A stretch of DNA of 64,000 bases from Lingula anatina. Lineage: Eukaryota; Brachiopoda; Lingulata; Lingulida; Lingulidae. Shown here piece after piece: positions 39,655 to 51,078 of the stretch. The stretch is taken from assembly GCF_001039355.2 (NCBI RefSeq), contig NW_019774847.1, forward strand, positions 188,854 to 252,853, given 5' to 3'. How positions within the stretch are numbered: position 1 is the stretch's first letter; every line of letters begins with the position of its first letter. The notes beneath the pieces were generated by a model. The model was given only the letters and a program-made list of their open reading frames with translations, made no database searches and had not been told where the DNA came from. A program made the translations under genes and the position numbers.

Positions 39655-41041
39655 AGTTGCTGCAGAAATTGGTCTCAAAGAAGGCCAATCTATAGAATAT
39701 TATTTTACTATTGTGACAAGGTTATAACCCCGGTCGCGTAGACATATTTGTCACCATACATCATGGACAACAGTTTATATTAAATCAAAAATTAAAAATA
39801 ACAATGAAGATAGATATAAGAAATCAAATGTTAATGGAGTAAATGATGATGCTCATACATACGGGGAGTAGCGTTGTACAGGATGAAATATATTTGTACG
39901 GACCTCGGGCTATCGATTGCAATTGCAGATATATATAAGAAAATACATATACATCCATATGAAGGATATATTTCCATTACGGTTATTATCTCTATGCTAT
40001 TGGCCAGATCCAGAAGACGACTGCATATAAAGTGTATGAAGCATTGGTGACATATGAAGAGGTCGGCCCAGAAGAGAACTTGGAGTAACTTCTTACTCTC
40101 TTGAGTGAAAAATCATGGTAAGTTGAGGTCAATTCATTTAATGGTCAAGAAGGTTCTTAATTTGACATATATTAATTAGCAAGGACCAAATGTGTGTCTT
40201 CTAGATATAACCATTTGACTTGTTAAAATGAGGTACTTCATATCTGCTCTAATTAAATTTTGATTATAGATAAAGCATTGTATGTTTTGTCAAATTATCA
40301 CTTAAAGAATCTTATGGTTTTTAAGATCAAATTTGCTTTCTAAGAAAACTTTTTTTCAAAAGAATTCCATTAATCTAATTGGGCTTGATTTATGCCTGAC
40401 TTTTTCCATGAAGTATAACTTATGTCATAGTTTGCTCATTACCTTAACTGACATTTCAATTTAGAAGAGTATACTCGTTCCATAATGAATTTTGTGATTT
40501 AAGGTTACACGTTGCAGTTCGTGAGAACATGAAGACAATCTGTTAGTTGCTTTTTATAGTTAATTTTACATGTCTACATGGAAGGAGATTTCTTGTTTTT
40601 TTAATTGCTTTGTGATTAAGTTTCATACTTTGTCGCATTACATGTGAGGAGTTCTCGTTTTTCAGCATGAATTTCTGCAAGTTGCTGTTTATAACTAATA
40701 AATCATTGTCTGAGAGATTTTTTTTGTAATAGACTGGATTTTTCATGTAGATGCATATAAAATATTTGGTCCATTTGATATCAATGCATGTTTCTTTGTT
40801 TTAGGGATGATGAAGTAGAAAAATTGCTTCCAATAAGAAATCAGCTCTGCAGTTTGCTTAATTTGCACCCACCAGTGATGAAGGAGAGATTTTTCTTTAT
40901 GGAACATGTATTTTCTGATATTTTGTGTGCATTGCTTATAAGAAATTTCTGTTTTGAACTAGATTAACTTGAAAAAAATTGCATGAGAGTCAAATATCTA
41001 TTTTTGCTCCATTTCAGAAGCAGCCCATGAAGGAATCCTAA
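39655..41041 (+). pseudogene. Unrecognised gene tail with one in-frame stop
   Basis: Four exon-like pieces with matching splice phases: 39655-39720, 39965-40117, 40805-40907, 41018-41041 (ending in TAA). Borders have AG acceptors and GT donors (GTTATA, GTAAGT, GTATTT). The translation is protein-like: EGQSIEYYFTIVTR, then TAYKVYEALVTYEEVGPEEN, then LLTLLSEKSWDDEVEKLLPI, RNQLCSLLNLHPPVMKERFF, MEHKQPMKES. A single TAA at 40086-40088 breaks the frame after EENLE, in a place where GAA (Glu) would fit. It could be a pseudogene, a null allele or sequence error, or the true stop with a second isoform. No start exon was found; the 5' part would lie between 38389 and 39654. I do not recognise the family. 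Confidence 0.35.
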
Positions 41042-42123
41042 GGAAAAAAAATTAAAAAGCGAATGGAATCTTTTTAAATGGAAAGCAGTTATACATTCAG
41101 CAAAGAATACCATTCCTTTTGAACCATACCAAGTTCACTTCATGTGATCACATATCACAAATTACCAATTTGAAATAAAATTGCATCTGTGTATTATTCC
41201 CCGATTTGCTTAACCCAACTGGTGGTGCATGTATAGGAGGCAGCCACACCTCTTTCATCCCTTAGTCGCTAATATATCATGCTCATAAGGTCATCAAATG
41301 CAAATATATTTAAGTTGATATCAGCATTTCACTGAACTGAATCGAATATACTGAACACATTTATTGATGTAGACAGAATATGTAATAGCTACCAGTTTTT
41401 AAATCAGGATTTCATAATTGTTGATTTTTGTGCACATTTTTTATTTTTTATTTGAAATCTTTGATATACAGCTCAGTATATATAGCTCAGTTAGCCTGCG
41501 ACCATAAGAGAAAGAAATGCATTGACGTAGATCAAGATACTAATGTTAAAATACTATCTAGAAATCCATCCTCTTGTTTTTCAAGTGTAAACTACTTATA
41601 CATACATGTAACAACTATCATGGTCATTTATAGAATATTAAAACGAAATTTAACATTTAACAATACATCTTCCACCTTCCCAGACAATGTTTGTAAATGA
41701 TTTCCGTGCCAAGCAATATAGTTAGGTCGGTTTCTTTTTTCCTAAGTTGTGTTAAGAACTAAGACGATTATAAATTGGCGATTAAATATTGGGGAAACCC
41801 CGAATGTTTTAGTCATATCATATCTTTGCACTATTTAAGATCATGAAGTATTCCTGCGTTGTATATAATTTATTCTTTGTACTCTTGTGTTAAAACATGT
41901 ACAACTTGCGTGATTAGTGTTTATATCAAATAAATAGCTTCGTTTAGCACCAAGTGAAGCAATCAGTAAAATGATTTCATCAGTGTAACGTGAATGTCAT
42001 TCTTTGTCTCATTTTCCTAGACGACGTTTTTGACCTAAACTTTGCTTTTTGTCATTCTGCGTATTGAATTTCATGATTCCAAACGAATAAATGAGAAATT
42101 TCCCGTCACACTATCATAATCTC
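41042..42123. other. Intergenic, no gene seen; FAM20 5' flank
   Basis: AT-rich, without convincing coding signal. The last part should hold the promoter and 5' UTR of the FAM20-like gene; I could not place a TATA box with confidence. Confidence 0.5.
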
Positions 42124-45100
42124 AACATGAAAGTTAAAGTGCGTCTTATTTTAAGTGTGTTGGGGATACTGTTATATTTAAACGTGGCAATGGGTCCAGG
42201 AAACCTTGCATTTCACTGGCTCTGGAGTCCAAAGGGAAGCTGTGAAGATCCAGAAACACGGCAAACTAGGACTAAACGAACATTCAAAACTATACGGAGT
42301 TTCACTGTAACAAGTAATTCTGTACAGACCGGCAATGAAGCCATCAACGGGGGCAGGGAAATTTCAAGTCGTGCTTCACTTCGAAGGTTGTCCACTACAG
42401 ATCCATGTTATTTGCAAGGAAATAAAAGTTCTAAGTAAGTTGCCAGTCAGTATAGCGTACGTCAGTATTCGCATGAAACAAGCCAACTTTTCGCTGCTTC
42501 AGTAGGAAGGAGAGTTGGTTCGGGCCGCGCATTCGTAGGTCATTTGTACCCTCTACCACAAGTACCAGGGCGACAGATTGTTTTTTCACAAGATATTTTC
42601 ACAGATGTGTAGGTATGTAATGTAGGCCATTTGTACAGAGTATCTCCAAGAAGCGTGCAAATCGCCATTTTATTTTACGTACAGTTAATTTATGATACAG
42701 AAGTACTTTTAAGCTGTATCAAAGTGAGCCTTATTAATCCGAACTACAACCGGTCTGGTGCTACTGACATTCCGACTTTTTTCGGCAGAAAAGCGCGTGG
42801 TTCGGGCACCACGGCTAAAGGGGCACCAAGCAGACCAAGCTGCTACAGTAAAAAAGTATATAAAGGGGGGGGGGGGAGAGAAACAGTTTTAAAAAATTGA
42901 GAAATGATGTTTGGATGACGGAGAGAAAAGAACAAAAAAGGTAGAAATAATAGAAGAATAGATAATAAGTAAATATTAATTGGACTTAAATGTGCAAAGC
43001 ATGCTTACCTGTTCAGGCATGGTGTAATAACCAGTTGGTGGTTATACACACCTTCTTAGAGATACTTTTTCACCAATAAGTCAACTGAGACAGGCAGGTA
43101 TAGTTTACTGCTACATGATTTATTCAATCGACTGTACAACTCAGGTCTCTGTTCTCTTTCTCCATCTCTCTCTGCGGTATCTATAACTATGTCTCTAACT
43201 CTCTCAGTCTATCTCTTTCTCAGACTATATATTTCGCTGTGTCTGTCACTGCCTTATTTTGCAATGAGGTGGGTACCTCCATTTCTCTATACCTTTACAT
43301 TTCTTTACATTTTGAATTAACTTTCATAACTGACATGAAACATGCCATGCCTATGTACATTAAAACTTCATTGTAAATACATTTAAATTATATCTTGATT
43401 TACATTTTAAATTAATTTCTCTTAAACTGAAATACAACATGTCATGCCTATATGCATTTGAATAATTAAAACTTAAACAAATATGCATATCTCATGTATG
43501 CAATTTTAGAAGACTATCAGTACTAATGGTTCACTACCATGGGGTTACCATGGTGTTTGTAGTGCTTAGGGCAACAAGACACCCAAACCCGGCCCTGCAT
43601 ACACTGTATGGGTGCATTCCTAGAGATTTAGATTAAGATTTAGATCGACCTAACTCCCTGGGGGTTCACGCTAAATTGCAGTCAGCCGAGCGCGCACCAT
43701 ATTAATTACCCCCTTACAGCTTTTAGTAGGCGGAACAGACGCTTAAGCCGGCTAAGCTGACAGTAATCTAGTGAGACTCCCCACAGGGATAGATCGATCT
43801 AAAATCTATGGTCTAAGTGTCTGTCTGTATTTTGGTCACCATGGCCCCGTAACTCGAAAGCATCGCGCATTGCGACCGAGCGCAAGCGTCTCGATTCCAT
43901 AAATCGCCCATACTCGGCCCATATAATACATTGTAGCCTCTATGTGATATCGCTATTCGCGATGCTTTCGAGGTACGGGCCCTATGTCTATCCGTGTCGT
44001 TGCCGAAGCTGTTGCATCTGTTGTCCACCCAAAATGATATTTCTGTGTTACTTAAAACTTTGGGAATAGCTCTTTATGGTAAAAGGTACATTCCCTTCGA
44101 AAATCAGCACGACCGGTTTGTTTTCCAAAAATAATTTTTGCATACATTTTTTGCTGTTTGGTGTCTGTATGTTTGGCAGCTTTGCTACCTAGTTTTATAC
44201 AGACGCGTTAAGCCATGAGCGGCGACTAGCCAGCAAAAAGATGTCGAAAAATAACATGCAACCCTGTGGGGGAAAAGGTGATACGAAATCCCGCCAATGT
44301 TTCATGGCCCAGCCAACTACAATTCGTTCAATTACACAGAAAGACTAGATCCTTTATATTATACTCAAATTTATATACTCAAATAAAAGGTTAATGACAT
44401 TTTGAAAAGTAAAATAATAAGTTTAAATCCTCGATTTTCTCATTGCTCCGCTTAATGAACTGCGCTTTTCGTCTGCTACTGAGGCCTGTGTAATAGAAAT
44501 GGTTGTCCTAAGAATGGAAGTCCAGGGCCACATATGATCAGTGTGGGTTAGGATTAACAGACAGTATCAGGGTCAGTATTTGGGGCGAATGTGAACTGTT
44601 CAAATGATAAGAGAGCTACTAATATCATTCCCGTCATACCGCACAATTCTATTCTGTTGCTTCTTGTGTATATGCATATACGTTTCCATTTGTTTTATTT
44701 ATTTACTTATTTAATTTTGTTCTACATGGAGAGCATCTAATGCTTTTATCGCTTTGCCTCCATTTCTTTTGAATAAACATTGTTTAAAAAAACACCGCAC
44801 AATCGAAGACTGCATTCCCACAGATATAGATCGATCCATCTGGTGACCTAACACCCTGGGGGTTCAGGCTAAATTGCTGTCAGCCGAGCGTGCACGGAAG
44901 TTAATTACCCCCTTACAGCTATTAGTAGGCGGGACAGACATTTAAGCCGGCTAAGCTGACAGTAGCCTAATCTAACGAGACTCCCCACGGGGATAGATCG
45001 ATCTAAAATGTGTGGGAATGCAAGCCGCAGATGACGTACGCACAACCCCCTTACATTCTGATCACTGCGTCAGCGTCGTAATTGTCCGATACGCCTGTTG

Positions 45101-48100
45101 TTCAACTTACTAGTGTCGAACCGTATTTATGTTTAACTTTCCAGTCGGCGAATAGCTGTAAAGCTAATGTTTCCTATCAATTTATACCCGACATGAAATT
45201 AAATTTATTGTATTGTATTGTTCAAAACTACTAGTAGCTATTATTCTTATTGATATTATTATTTGATAAAATTGCTAGGCTCAGTTCGAAACTCAGAATG
45301 ATCGGTACATTTTTATGAAATGTATCAATTTCTGAGCGGCGTTCAACTAAAAAGACTGAAAGTTCCAATTTACTGGAATGTGTTAAAACTTATAGCAATG
45401 GGAATGTTTTTTTTTTCTTTAGTGTCTGTATATTTGCCAGCTTCGCAGTGTAGTTTTAGTCGCAGGCTAGGCACAGATGTGCAACATTGGCAAATTAAAC
45501 GCCTACTATGATTTGTGCGTGGAAGCGCATTTATTTGATCATCACGCATGCTAATCTGTGGATGACGCCTGTGGGTTTTCTTTTTCACCCATAACCTCAT
45601 CAAATGTCGATCCACGGGGTTTTGGGGTGGAGGTCAGGTGATTGTCGATTGATTAGACACCGAGTGTCTGTCGTCTGAGTAATAGCGAGTTTTCTCGTCA
45701 GAATTTTTTATTGTGTTTCGTGGTGTTGTTATACATTTTTCCGGAGTGTCCACTGCGTTTTTCAAGCAGATTTTGATCATTGAATGTTTGCACATTTTGG
45801 AAAAATAAAGAATGAAATAAGCCAGTTTTTATGATTATAAGAGACCGTGTGAAAATTTAGATGCGCAAAATGCGTTTTGTAATTAATCTAAATATTTTCG
45901 CACCCTGGGTTGCGTATAAATCAGTGTTTACTCCGAGAAGGCACTTTTCCTGAAAAATGGCACAATTATCAAAATTTGAGAGTGGATATTTTGGGCACAT
46001 GATTGATAACGTATCTCATAATACTCATAATACTCAAGTCAGACCATTCTCAGGATCTGTAATAATGCGTCTGTTAGTAGCTGGAAGACATTTTACCAGA
46101 GCATCACCTCCAGATCACTATATGAACGCGGTTGTGTCGTGGAGAACATATTGAGAGATATGGCTACCTTGCCCATCGATGCCGTAGGTATGGTATATAT
46201 TTTAACATACATCGAAGAAGCTTACTATAACATAACGTGCATATTCAAAATATGAAAAAATTGACAATGGGTCTATTGTAAAGTTAGAATATAATAATTA
46301 CGAGAGATAGTTTTGATTACAGTAGATAAATAGATACCTTTTTTGACTGAATGAAATAAAGCGAAACTGACTGTGAACAGTGATGGAAAAGTAGCAAAAA
46401 CACTATTAAAAAAAAACCTGTGTTATTACGTCATTGATTCGACTCCTAGAATAAAGAGAATATAAAGTATGTAATGCGGAATCACTACCAAATATATAAA
46501 TTCTTAAAGACAGCAAAGTACAAAACCCGACCTTTCATATTCCATAGCATGGCAGCCGGTCAGTATATCAGTTTCTTGTAACAGTTCGACATCGAACAAT
46601 TAGAAGTCCCACAATAGATCATTGGAACGCGGTATTTTTAATAAAGCGCGGTGTCGTGAAGTTTGAAACTTACTTTCAGAGCCTATGACCGGAGGAACAC
46701 AGTTGAAATTGCTTGTTACATTCTCCAGTGGCGAGAAAGCTGCATTGAAACCTATGAGGTAGGTGAAGTGCATCTTTAAACTTATGTTTTTGCACAGAAC
46801 GCTGCAGGAATGCGCCTCGCACGTAAGCTTTCGAGTCAGAACTTAAATTGTCAGAGCATGTAGCAACACTAAATAATTCCTTTGAAGCGTAGTGAAAAAC
46901 TTTGAGAAATCTAAATTAGAAAGAAGTTCGCCGCCTTTTTTATCCAGATAATGTAATATATTATAAATCGGGCAAGTGCCTTTCGATGTTATTGCGTTTA
47001 ATATAGCATTTCTAAATGTTCTTTTTTACAGGCAGCCAAGGGACTATGAAACACCAGCTGATCTTTTCTATTTCAATGATTATGAACGTCATAATGCAGA
47101 AATAGCCGCTTTCCATTTGAGTCGGTAAGTCCGTAAAAATGTTAACACATGCCATTTGGAAAGGCGCACAGTGGTCTCAGAAGTCAACTAAGATGATGAT
47201 CACTTGTTTCACCCTTAAAGTACTATCACACTTAGCGTATAGCACTAACGTATGACAAAAAGTGCACAAAAGCAGACAAACGTAGGGGTCCGTTAGACTT
47301 ACGGCGTAGATACATCTCGAGTACGCAGGCGTGGTTCATGTTGGCATACGCGGAGGGAGATAAAACCTTTTGAGCATGTTTAAGAACATTTTCATACGCT
47401 GCTTTATTCTTTGGAAAAGTATGATTTTTTACGCTCAAAGTTGCGCGCATAATCGAATTCACCTACGACATCAATACGTACCTCTTTTGTGCCAGGTGTG
47501 ACCAGGGAATTATACCGATATAATTCCCTGGTCACATCTAGCGTAAAGAGGTACGAATATACACGCAACTTTCAGCCTATGTGAAGGCATCACCACCTGA
47601 TTTATTAAACATTTGTGAACACTTTCGGTAGCGACCTCTCACTTAAAATGAGCCATACTTGTAGTAATTTGCATAACAATAGGTTACTCGTGGTTATGTG
47701 ATCTGTCTTCGGGAATGCTCACTTGGCAGTCGGACACGATTGGGTGTAAACGCAACAGTATGTTTGGCGCACTTTCAAGGTCGAGCTTTTATAAGGCGTA
47801 GAAACTTTAACAAATACATGTTTGTGAGTATAACTATTTCTTCAATAACCACCGCCATTAAATACTAAATGTGCAGTCGAATTACGGAATATTTACGACA
47901 ACAAGTATGTATAAGGGTCTTTGTACTACTGTTCCCACTGTTACTTTTATGTCACTCAGAATGGTAGAATTTATTGGTTACAACGCACTGTGATCCAAAA
48001 TGTACGGTATGAACGGCGCTATCACTCGACTTTTGGTGATAACCTGACTTGCTTGAATTTCTTGTAAGAGAACTTGAAAAATGATCAAGATAGTACATGT

Positions 48101-51078
48101 AGTAATGAGGACTTTCAAGTTCAATCTGTTTGAGGACTTTCAAGTTCAATCTGCTGAATCTGATAAATAATACCTTAATGTTTTTGTGATTGACGGTTTT
48201 CTATGTTACTGATATTGAAATAGTTGTAAACGTAATAACTAATACACCTGGCATATTGTAAATAGTGGAATTTAAGTGGAGTTAAAGACATTTTAAGACA
48301 CACACACACAAAAAGAAAAAAATCCAACAACCCATATTTATAAATGAAATTTGTATAAATTTACAAAATTCACATTAAAATGTTTTGTTTCATGGATATA
48401 ATTTTCCTATAATTCTAAATATAGGACGGGTACATTTTGACTAGTTTTGGTTTTAACTATCATATATTGACCTGAATTAGGCGACCTATTCTTCAAACGA
48501 ATACTTCATTTTGAAATTGGAACATAAAAATTAAAAAGTGGAATAATTCTTATATAACTTTGTAAATTTGCCCAAAATTTATATTTTGAGGGTATAGCAT
48601 AAAAAACTTTTTCTCAGTTCCTTTTCTCTGAACCAAATTGAGATACTTAGAAATAATGATATTGAAAGAAATTTCTGCGAGCAAGTGTAACAGAATGTAT
48701 TTCTTAAAATAAGGTTTAAACAATTAACAAGTTCATCATGAACATCAAACGAGAATCAAGAGTACTTTAAAACACCCTTTTGATTATTTTAATTATATTA
48801 GTTACAGTATTGGTGTCTATTTTATCCTTCCCGGAAGTAATGAATACTAGATCATGGTGCAGTGGCGGTTTTAGGGAGGTGTCAGGGTTGATTTCTGAAA
48901 AAAAATCACACCAATGGTCCCCTCTTGAAATTAGAATTTTGACTAACTGAATCATAGTTCTAAACCTTGCGAAATGGCACCTTTCCCCCTCTAAAATATC
49001 AAAAAATTTTGGGCCCCTTTAACGAGCCCCGAACCCCACGCTAAGGGGAGTGGGGGTTGGTCGGCTTCGCATCCGCGGCCTGTCATTCCTAGAAACCGCC
49101 CCCCCCCCTTTCAAATAATCCAGGATCCGCCCCTGTGGTGGTTTATTCAGTTTAATAGTTTATTGATGCATTTCACAACATGTCGGTCATTTCGGGTACA
49201 CACTAACAATCCGAAGGTTCTACAATCCGCATTGGTCTAGTCGCCGACTTACCCCTACCCCATTTTGTAATTAGCATCAAGGTGTAGTTCAAATAGCGTA
49301 AGACGCGTAGACCGTGGCCACTTACGTCAAAGAAAAATTACAAGGAAAACCGTATACGATTTATTTCTTACGGCGCCCGTTGCAAAAGTAATCTTGACTA
49401 AATTAAAAATGATAGAAATTATCCTTAATGTAAATGTGTATGGCAGTACACTGATCTCTTCCCCTGAGAGTACATCTCTGATCTCGGATCCTTAATTTCA
49501 GATTACTTGGATTTCACTGGGCGCCACCAGTTGCCGGGAGAAGGCTTAACATCACGGCAGAGGTTTTGTTACGAACAAAAAATGCAGAATTAATACAGAC
49601 TTTTTTTAGTTCTCCAGGTAAAAATTATGAATTAGCACAGGCATATGGGGTTTCATATATAATATGTATGAGATTTCTTCCTTGATGATTGAGGGCATTA
49701 GTTCTAATTGACAATTATAACTTGTTGCTATTAAGAATATCAGATTTTGATGTAAATCTTCAAGTTGACCATGCTATTACAATGGGCTTTCATTTGCGTT
49801 ATCAGCTTTATTGTTCTAAATAGAACATTTATACATTTATTGGATTCTTTGTTTAAAATGAAAGCCGGTAACATGTGCTTCCATGGAGAGTGTGCGATGT
49901 ATTGTGACTCTGCACACGCAGTCTGCGGCCGCCCTGACGTCATCGAAGCGTCCCTAGCGGCCATGCTTCCCCCGCTGCACGTGGCTCCTAGGCACACATG
50001 GTTGCACCCCTGGCGAAGAACTTACAGCAAGCATCAGACCAAAGCTGTGTGGGAGGTTTACGATAAATACTGTCAGTTTATAACAAAAGTGTTCCCATAT
50101 TCGCAAGTACAGAGGCTGTTGGACTTGGTGGACATGGCGGTACTTGATTTTTTAATAGGTATGGGTCGCCGTGCATTTAAATGATATGTGAAATGTTTTT
50201 AAAAGAATAAGTTAACTGTAAAAACAAGAGGATAAAGTACTTTATTTTTTAAATAATATAATACAAACGGAAAATGTAGACTACAGGGTAAATGATAATT
50301 TGCAGTTTGTTTAAAAACCTTGTTGATTTTCCATGTTTCTTATGGAAAAATTTAAAAAAAATCGCCATAGAAACCAAAATACGGCGAAAAGGCTTGCAGA
50401 AAAATGACTGACAGAAAAAGGTATTATTCATTTTTAGGCAATATGGATAGACACCACTATGAGACATTTGCTAACTTTGGTACCGACTCTTTCCCTCTCC
50501 TCATCGACCAAGCAAAAGGGTAAAAGTAATTCCAATGTTAGCTGTCAGGGTGGCCTGAGTTTTGTACCAGCTGGAGGTAATGCCTTCAGCTGGAAAAAAA
50601 GGCTGGCGGTCAAGCAAGAATATATAAGTAGACAATTATTTTGCATTTTTAGACAACTGTAACTCAGAAACTGTCAGGGCTGAAAATAATTCAATAGAAA
50701 GCATCATTATCTTTGAATACTCACGTTCCGCTGTGTTACAGTCTCAACATTTATAACATGTTTAAAAACACTTGTTGAAAACTTTTTTTCGCTTTCAGTT
50801 TTGGAAAAAGTACACACGACGAAATGACAATTTTGGCCCCTTTATACCAGTGCTGCATTATCCGAGAAACCACTCACCTAAGACTGATAGCACTAGAGAG
50901 AGATGAATTAGAACTTGGAAGTAAACTAAAATTTTCTATGAGGAGAGATACACTTGATCCCGTCTTAACTGAGCAACACCTACATGCTGTAAACAGACGA
51001 CTGAGAAAAGTAATAGCCGTTGTCGGTCAGTGTATACTGGAAACTAACACGCAAAGTGTTGTCATAAATGGCAACTGA
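42124..51078 (+). CDS. FAM20: FAM20C-like secretory-pathway protein kinase
   Basis: FAM20 kinases act in the Golgi or are secreted; FAM20C phosphorylates Ser-x-Glu sites in secreted proteins, including mineralisation proteins, and FAM20B phosphorylates xylose in proteoglycan linkers. Coding exons: 42124-42434, 46054-46187, 46680-46758, 47032-47124, 49502-49617, 49865-50158, 50438-50519, 50799-51078; phases close and give 462 aa (473 from an upstream ATG at 42091). The N-terminus [18 protein letters not shown] is a signal anchor; RTKR at ~45-50 resembles a furin site. The kinase part has [16 protein letters not shown] (nucleotide-binding Lys), [43 protein letters not shown] (catalytic Asp) and IDQAKGFG in place of the usual DNGRGFG (metal Asp kept, Asn replaced by Gln). 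FAM20C-type features ([20 protein letters not shown]) favour FAM20C over FAM20B. Intron 1 (3.6 kb) holds several small repeats. Confidence 0.93.
43613..43812. repeat. TIR element, copy 1
   Basis: About 200 bp, same orientation as the element at 44811-45022 and roughly 85% alike by eye, sharing CCCTGGGGGTTCA, TTAATTACCCCCTTACAGCT, CTTAAGCCGGCTAAGCTGAC and GGGATAGATCGATCTAAAAT. The outer inverted ends are degraded in this copy. In FAM20 intron 1. Confidence 0.8.
43843..43982. repeat. 140-bp inverted-repeat element
   Basis: Ends GGCCCCGTAACTCGAAAGCA and TGCTTTCGAGGTACGGGCC form ~24-bp imperfect terminal inverted repeats continuing into CGCG. The interior is CpG-rich and non-coding. It lies just right of the first TIR-element copy; a different family by sequence. 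Confidence 0.75.
44811..45022. repeat. TIR element, copy 2 (intact ends)
   Basis: 212 bp. The terminal inverted repeats TGCATTCCCACA (44811-44822) and TGTGGGAATGCA (45011-45022) are perfect, with further near-symmetry (ATAGATCGATC at both ends; CTGTCAGCCGAGC against GCTAAGCTGACAG inside). Non-coding; a MITE by form. Second copy of the element at 43613. Confidence 0.85.
47477..47555. repeat. Hairpin with perfect 18-bp inner arms
   Basis: Inner arms TGTGACCAGGGAATTATA (47497-47514) and its exact reverse complement (47519-47536) flank a 4-nt loop. Outer arms CGTACCTCTTT and AAAGAGGTACG extend the stem, and weaker symmetry (CAAAGTTGCG / CGCAACTTTC) continues outward, so this is probably the centre of a larger foldback element in the FAM20 intron after exon 47032-47124. 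Confidence 0.75.
48860..49135. mobile_element. Non-autonomous TIR element, hAT-like ends
   Basis: Left end CAGTGGCGGTTTTAGGG; the right end read on the opposite strand is CAGGGGCGGATCCTGG. Such CAGNGGCGG termini are typical of hAT-type non-autonomous elements in animal genomes. The interior contains G/C homopolymers and no ORF. A clean 8-bp target duplication could not be confirmed (flanks TCATGGTG and TGGTGGTT). In the FAM20 intron before exon 49502-49617. Confidence 0.6.

Noticed and set aside
42631-42900. 89-codon ORF in FAM20 intron 1
   Set aside because: Contains low-complexity sequence and a G-run; no motif, no splice partner, inside an intron.
45957-46154. 65-codon ORF starting [11 protein letters not shown]
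   Set aside because: The FAM20 exon here uses another frame ([10 protein letters not shown]), fixed by splice phase and by the continuing kinase sequence.
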